64,000 nucleotides of DNA, from contig CAXKWD010000005.1 in the NCBI GenBank assembly GCA_964059195.1, positions 42,051,825 through 42,115,824 of the forward strand, given 5' to 3'. Source of the DNA: Ectobius pallidus (Eukaryota; Arthropoda; Insecta; Blattodea; Ectobiidae). The notes under the pieces are model-generated. The model saw only the letters and a program-made list of their open reading frames with translations, was not told the origin of the DNA and searched no databases. The stretch's first letter is position 1, and every line of letters starts with the position of its first letter. The position numbers and the translations under genes are program-made. This document shows positions 59,586 to 64,000 of the stretch, one piece after another.

Positions 59586-59693
59586 CGTGGTAAAAGTCGA
59601 AACCGAGAACGGTGCAACGAAAGTATGACTTTACCGGGGTTAACTAAGCAACTTTACCGCGGTATTCTGAATACCGAGGTTGGTGCACTCGGT

Positions 59694-59961
59694 CATCAGT
59701 CTTTTTAGTAAAGTATCTTATTTTATTTTACAAAGAATTGCTCTATGAAGTACATTGTTGTTAAAACCAAAATCTTTATAAACTCCTACTGTCGTTTCTA
59801 AAGAATCTCTACATGAATACTTGACACATCCTACTGATTTACTTTTAAGTTATTGTGGTACTTACTAAGGGCTAACTATTATCCCTCTTTACCTGGCGAC
59901 TTGTCACCGCTGAACAATAGCCTCGGAAAAAACCCATGTCTCGTAGAGCGATTCCTACCAA
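59694..59961. other. No gene recognised
   Basis: Spacer between two transposons. Confidence 0.4.
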
Positions 59962-60209
59962 TAACACAGGTCTGCAAAAAGAAAAAAAAAACATTTCAGC
60001 TGCATGAGATATTTTTATTAAATTATATGTTTTAAAATGCACTGATTCCAAAAATGGCATCCATTTTCCCCTATCACGGAAGGTTTTTTTGCAAAACTAA
60101 AAGATACACAGTATTGGTAAAAAGCACTCATGTATTAAGATGAATCAAACATATTAATTTTTACAACAAATGAAACGTCATTTTGTGACATTTATTCACA
60201 ATTTTATGT

Positions 60210-61945
60210 TTATTCATCTTTTTTGTGAAACCTTTTCTTCTTCTCTTTGATGCTTCGCCGGACTCGTTTCCGATTTCCATCTTTGGTTTCCCGCTTCAGC
60301 ATCCAACAGTAGTCCGCAAGCATATTGACATCCCATCATCCTTGGTACCGTCTCTCGATATCACGGACATCCTGGTGAAACCGTTCACCCATTTCTTCAC
60401 TGTAAGCTCCTAAGTTTTCAGTTTCACCCATTTCTTCACTGTAAGCTCCTAAGTTTTCAGGAAAATAGTCTATATGGGAGTGTAAAAAATGAACCTTTAA
60501 GCTCATCTTGCATCCTTGAGCTTTGTACGCTGCCATCATACGATGCACAATGGTTTTGTAGTCAGGATCCTTAGTATTTCCCAAAAATCTTAACACTACA
60601 CCCTTGAACGATTCCCAAGCTTCTTTTTCCTTCTCATTCATACTTTCCACAAAGAGGGAGTCGGATAAAAGTTTTCTTATGTCGGGATCAGTGAAAACTC
60701 CCTCTTTCAACTTGGCTTCAGACAGCTTCGGGAATTTAGAACACAGATATCTAAAACAATTCCCATCCTTTTGCAGTGATTTTACAAACTGTTTCATAAG
60801 CCCCAATTTAATGTGAAGAGGGGGCAATAAACCTTTTCTAGTGGAACCAGAGTCGTATTGATGACGTTTTTCTCGCCGGGTTTTAGGATTTCTCGCAGTG
60901 ACCAGTCACTTTTGGTCCAATGCTGCTCTCTGGCTCTACTATCCCACAAGCATAGAAAACATGGGTACTTTGTATAACCTGACTGCTGACCCAAAAGCAT
61001 GGTTAGTATTTTGAAGTCCCCACAAACCATCCATTGAAGGTCTTGATATTTGATTTTTTCTAGAATAATGGCGAAATCGTTATAGTTTTCTTCCATATGC
61101 ACCGAGTGTCCCATAGGGAGGGATGCAAAAGTATTTCCATTGTGCAGCAAGACTGCTTTAAGACTAGCTTTGGACGAATCAATGAATAGGCGCCATTCAG
61201 ATGAATCATATTCTACATCAAAGCACTTCATGAGCCCTTGTACATCATTACAAAAAACTAGATGTCCCTCTTTGGAGAAAAACTGAGTAAATTCTTTCTC
61301 TCGGTGCCTATACCACGAAAATGAGGTACCAGATGATAGAAGGTTTTTGTTTTTTAGTCTCGAACCTAGCAATTCGGCTGCATCTTTTGATAGACCTAAA
61401 TCTCTTACTAGGTCATTGAGCTCACTCTGAGAAAATAGTTCAGGCCCCTCGTCAACAGAAAAATCTGAGCTAGATTCGTCCTGGGGAGGTAATGTGTCTT
61501 CGTCCTCTGACTCACTCAAGTATTCATCTAAACTGGAAGGTGGTTGTGGGATTGGTATTTCAGAGCTATGGGGCACTGGACGAATAGCTGAGTCAAGGTT
61601 AGGATAAGATATGTTCTTTCTATTTTTTGTATTAAATCCCTTTACATATACTGAACAGAAATAGCAATCGGTTGTATGATTTTTCTGCTCATGCCATATC
61701 ATAGGAATTCCAAAACGAAATGAGTTTTTCTTACCCTTAAACCACAAACGAAGATCTTCCTCACATCTTCTACACACCTTGTGAGGGACCCATGGTTTGT
61801 CTTGATCCCCAAGTTTTAATTTGAAGTAAGCAAAATAAACCTTCTTCACAAAATCATTAATGTTTCTCTGTTGACGTTTCACAGTGTATTCACCACAAAT
61901 AAAACAAAAGCTATCAGGAGACATAACACAACCTCTTGGAGCCAT
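60210..61945 (-). pseudogene. DDE-like transposase, frameshifted and with a nonsense codon
   Basis: From ATG 61945 a 383-codon frame shows Cys pairs CFIC (14-17), CRRC (58-61) and H...CYFC (85-97), likely zinc ligands. An acidic linker (about 139-175) follows, then RNase H-fold-like strands WRLFIDSSKASLKAVLL with D256 and LQWMVCGDFKILTMLL with D310, and an HM EENY segment between. The frame then shifts by one missing base near 60829-60831 and continues as PPLHIKLGLMKQF to GERFHQD, where the Glu is a candidate third catalytic residue. A TGA (60336-60338) interrupts a further 41 codons with a very basic tail, ending at TAA 60210-60212. I have a general memory of similar proteins in other arthropod genomes; the DDE assignment is inference from the pattern. 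Confidence 0.7.
60384..60460 (-). repeat. 39-bp in-frame tandem duplication in the transposase pseudogene
   Basis: The unit TTCACCCATTTCTTCACTGT and on occurs at 60384 and again 39 bp later at 60423, duplicating 13 residues (ENLGAYSEEMGET) just before the candidate catalytic GERFHQD segment. The copies are identical, so the duplication is recent or unique to this copy. Confidence 0.85.
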
Positions 61946-62334
61946 GATTACGAAATAGAAACAACAGCACTGTTCAGTTTGAAAGCGATGTGTCTACTGA
62001 TGGCGGCTCTACTTTCATGTGCAATACTGAACTTCTTTGACTTGTGCCGCCCCCCTCCACCACTCACCCCTAACAGTTAACATTATATATTGTATAGATA
62101 AGCTATAATTGAATAAATTAATGTAAAAATCAATTGTTTATGAGAATTTGTAAGATAAAATACCGGATTTTCAATAAACCATAAATTTTACGAAAAATAA
62201 ATATAACCACTTCACTTACACAAAAAATGGACGTGATAGAAGTTTTTTGGTATTTTTTTAGGTATTAGGAAGTAAAATTCTGTACGAAAATTAAGAGACA
62301 TCCTATGCAGTTTTTTAGTTGCAGACCTGTGTAA

Positions 62335-63889
62335 TTTATTTCAGAATTACTGCATTTCAAATGGAATTTATTATTCCATGTTGTATCATTTTATATGTGT
62401 AACATTATCTTACATGAGTATTTCTATCAGATTCCTCTTTTTCCAAGGATTATTTTTATACTCATTTTGATATACCAGTTATTCCATTTTATATTTCATT
62501 ATCAATTACGGCCTTTATAATGAGAACTGTTACAAGCTCCCTATGCAAAAATACCCCTGAAAAGAACCGACACTCCCGCTAACTATTTCTAACTGTGAAG
62601 TGCAATAAAATAAAAAAATAAATAAATTTAAAAAAAAAAAGTATTGAAACAGATTGTTAAAATAAAAGTTCTAACCATTTTAAATCCTGAAACCAAACAT
62701 CATCCCTCAAGATACCCTCAAGATGACGTAAAAAGCATCGACAGGCCTACGCGATAATAAGAAAGTTAAGAAAAACATCTACTTGATTTATTCTAATTAC
62801 AATGTAAGTAATTATATAGGTTCATTATTATATTTCTTATTTGTATATTTTTATATTTGTATATATTCGTATATATAATATAACTTATATATATAATATA
62901 ACTTTATATATATAATTATTATTCTTGCAAACGTCAGATAAAAAATTTTGCTTTATTTCGGAAGGTAACTTCTAACAACTTACTATTCTCACAAAGCCAG
63001 TATGGACTATAGTGTCGTTCATCAAATCTGGAATCCACGGCGGATGATGCAGATCGTGGCATACCAATGTACGTATCAACCATATATTAGATTATACGTT
63101 ATATTGCAAAAGGACTTCCTGTTACGTCTATATTAATTAATGAAAACCGACATGCAGTCTCTGAATCTTCCCCCACCCATCCAGTCTGGTGAACAAACTA
63201 ATTATTCAGTCCTGCCCTGTGCCTTTGTAATGTGATGATTAATCACGGTCATATGTTTTATTAGAATTGAATGCTATCACAATCAAAGGAGCTTACGAAG
63301 TACAGAGATATTCCTCTATATAGCTCTTGTCCGATTTGTGTATGTTTACAGCGTCCAATGAATTACGACATAATATCCAATTGCAGCATTCCGTCAAAGC
63401 TAATCTGTGTCATAACTCATCAAAGTCTGCATTCACTTTTACGAATCATTACATGGAACATTCTACTAAATGTTCAGAATATTACATACGGTACATCGTC
63501 ATATGACGCTTTAGTTATAAATATATATTTTTTAATTATATTATTAATAGTTCTGATAATAAGTTATTAGAATGTTCAATACATAGTGTAAATAAACCAA
63601 AGATGAAACCACTGGACTTCTACCATGCATAGCGTACTTAAGAGAATATACAAAAGAAAAATTAATTTCGACATTTCACTCGCGCATCTAAATGTTAAAA
63701 AGCCCCTTATCTAGGGGCTGGTTTAAGGGCTCTGCAGAACCCGCAACTGCAAGAGCCCTGAGCTCAAAGAGGCCCTTCATCGCCCTCTTGTAAAAAAGGG
63801 TTAAAAGTAAGATAAAGTGGCCGAAATTTGTGTTAAATTTATTCTCGTTTAATAAACCGGTTCAATGGGTTTATTTTTAGTAACACAAT
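62335..63889. other. No gene recognised
   Basis: AT-rich with an A/T-rich tract at 62600-62640, TA-rich stretches at 62840-62930, and an inverted GCCCCTTATCTAGGGGC at 63702-63718. A 99-codon ORF at 63271-63570 has no motif. Confidence 0.4.
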
Positions 63890-63891
63890 TA

Positions 63892-64000
63892 CAGTAAAGT
63901 CTCGCAAACTCGGTCTTATAAGAATCAAAAGGGCGCCAAGTTTCCGAAATACCGAGTTATCGGAAATAGACCTAAGGTCTCACAAAATAAGGTCTTATAA
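63892..64000. mobile_element. Possible pogo/Tigger-type element end, running off the window
   Basis: CAGTAAAGTCTCGCAAACTC directly after a TA (63890-63891) resembles pogo/Tigger termini, which usually begin CAGTAAAAYCTCG. The sequence continues with repeats of GGTCTTATAA. The rest lies outside the window, so this is a tentative call. Confidence 0.45.

Larger units (their letters stand above)
55992..59693. mobile_element. Composite TIR element (CCGAGTGCACCA ends) interrupted by an LTR
   Basis: The left end CCGAGTGCACCAAT followed by GGTATTCAGAATACCGCGGT recurs inverted at 59590-59693, and then, across an LTR insertion, at 58204-58378. Without the LTR the arms share about 240 bp. A third end of the same kind (AATGGTGCACTCGG) lies at 57309-57322. 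A ~260-bp direct repeat (56238-56515 and 56817-57066) lies in the left half, so at least two related elements are joined or nested here. There is no transposase; the 147-codon minus ORF at 56056-56499 runs through the terminal repeat and is not supported. No target duplication was found. Confidence 0.65.
59965..62331 (-). mobile_element. DNA transposon with CACAGGTCTGCAA ends and DDE-like gene
   Basis: The exact 13-bp inverted termini CACAGGTCTGCAA lie at 59965-59977 and 62319-62331. TAA lies on both sides (59962-59964 and 62332-62334). A shared CTGCAT follows each terminus after an A-rich stretch. The 2.37-kb element holds one gene on the minus strand, now broken. Termini starting CAC with a 3-bp duplication fit CACTA/CMC-like groups, but I could not place the protein in any named superfamily. 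Confidence 0.8.

Noticed and set aside
1..64000. CRISPR array or bacterial operon
   Set aside because: No regular short repeats with unique spacers, no closely packed ORFs; the element types are eukaryotic.

Overview
This is a eukaryotic, almost certainly arthropod, intergenic window. I find no complete host gene, rRNA, tRNA or bacterial feature. It is AT-rich and contains many kinds of transposable element: a long LINE with both ORFs open, Penelope-like, Helitron, hAT, PIF/Harbinger, mariner-like and TTAA-flanked elements, solo LTRs and tRNA-derived SINEs. This mix suggests an insect with a large, repeat-swollen genome. A hemimetabolous insect such as a cockroach or orthopteran is my guess; the sequence does not prove it.

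Layout, 0-17 kb: a perfect 255-bp inverted repeat (270-797) between 13-bp direct repeats; a SINE with 12-bp target duplication; an internally deleted mariner; a PIF/Harbinger element (4590-7128, TTA duplication) with a MADF exon and duplicated ends; a LINE 3' tail split by a SINE; then a 4.5-kb element (9505-14019) with long inverted repeats. The only visible gene of that element is a broken FEN1/XPG-like (PIN-like) nuclease, and a hAT-type MITE is nested in it. A solo LTR lies at 16701-17306.

Layout, 17-44 kb: mostly unassigned AT-rich DNA. It holds a TTAA-flanked MITE, a mariner 3' fragment, three copies of a ~0.7-kb G-rich repeat, a TA-flanked TIR element, two pairs of adjacent non-autonomous Helitrons, a hAT element with a transposase remnant and a Helitron nested in it, a second hAT-type element with an 8-bp duplication, and a degenerate ~130-bp tandem array.

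Layout, 44-64 kb: a Penelope-like element (minus) with RT, GIY-YIG domain and a hammerhead-like ribozyme 3' end; a young LINE with open ORF1 and ORF2 (EN-RT-RNase H) and a 37-A tail; an older LINE RT pseudogene; a composite TIR element interrupted by a second solo LTR; and a 2.4-kb DNA transposon (59965-62331) with a DDE-like transposase pseudogene, 13-bp TIRs and a TAA duplication.

The genes do not form a pathway. What can be read is the nesting order: SINE in LINE tail, hAT MITE in the nuclease element, Helitron in hAT, LTR in TIR element. The best candidates for something poorly described are the FEN1-like nuclease TIR element and the CACAGG-ended DDE element.
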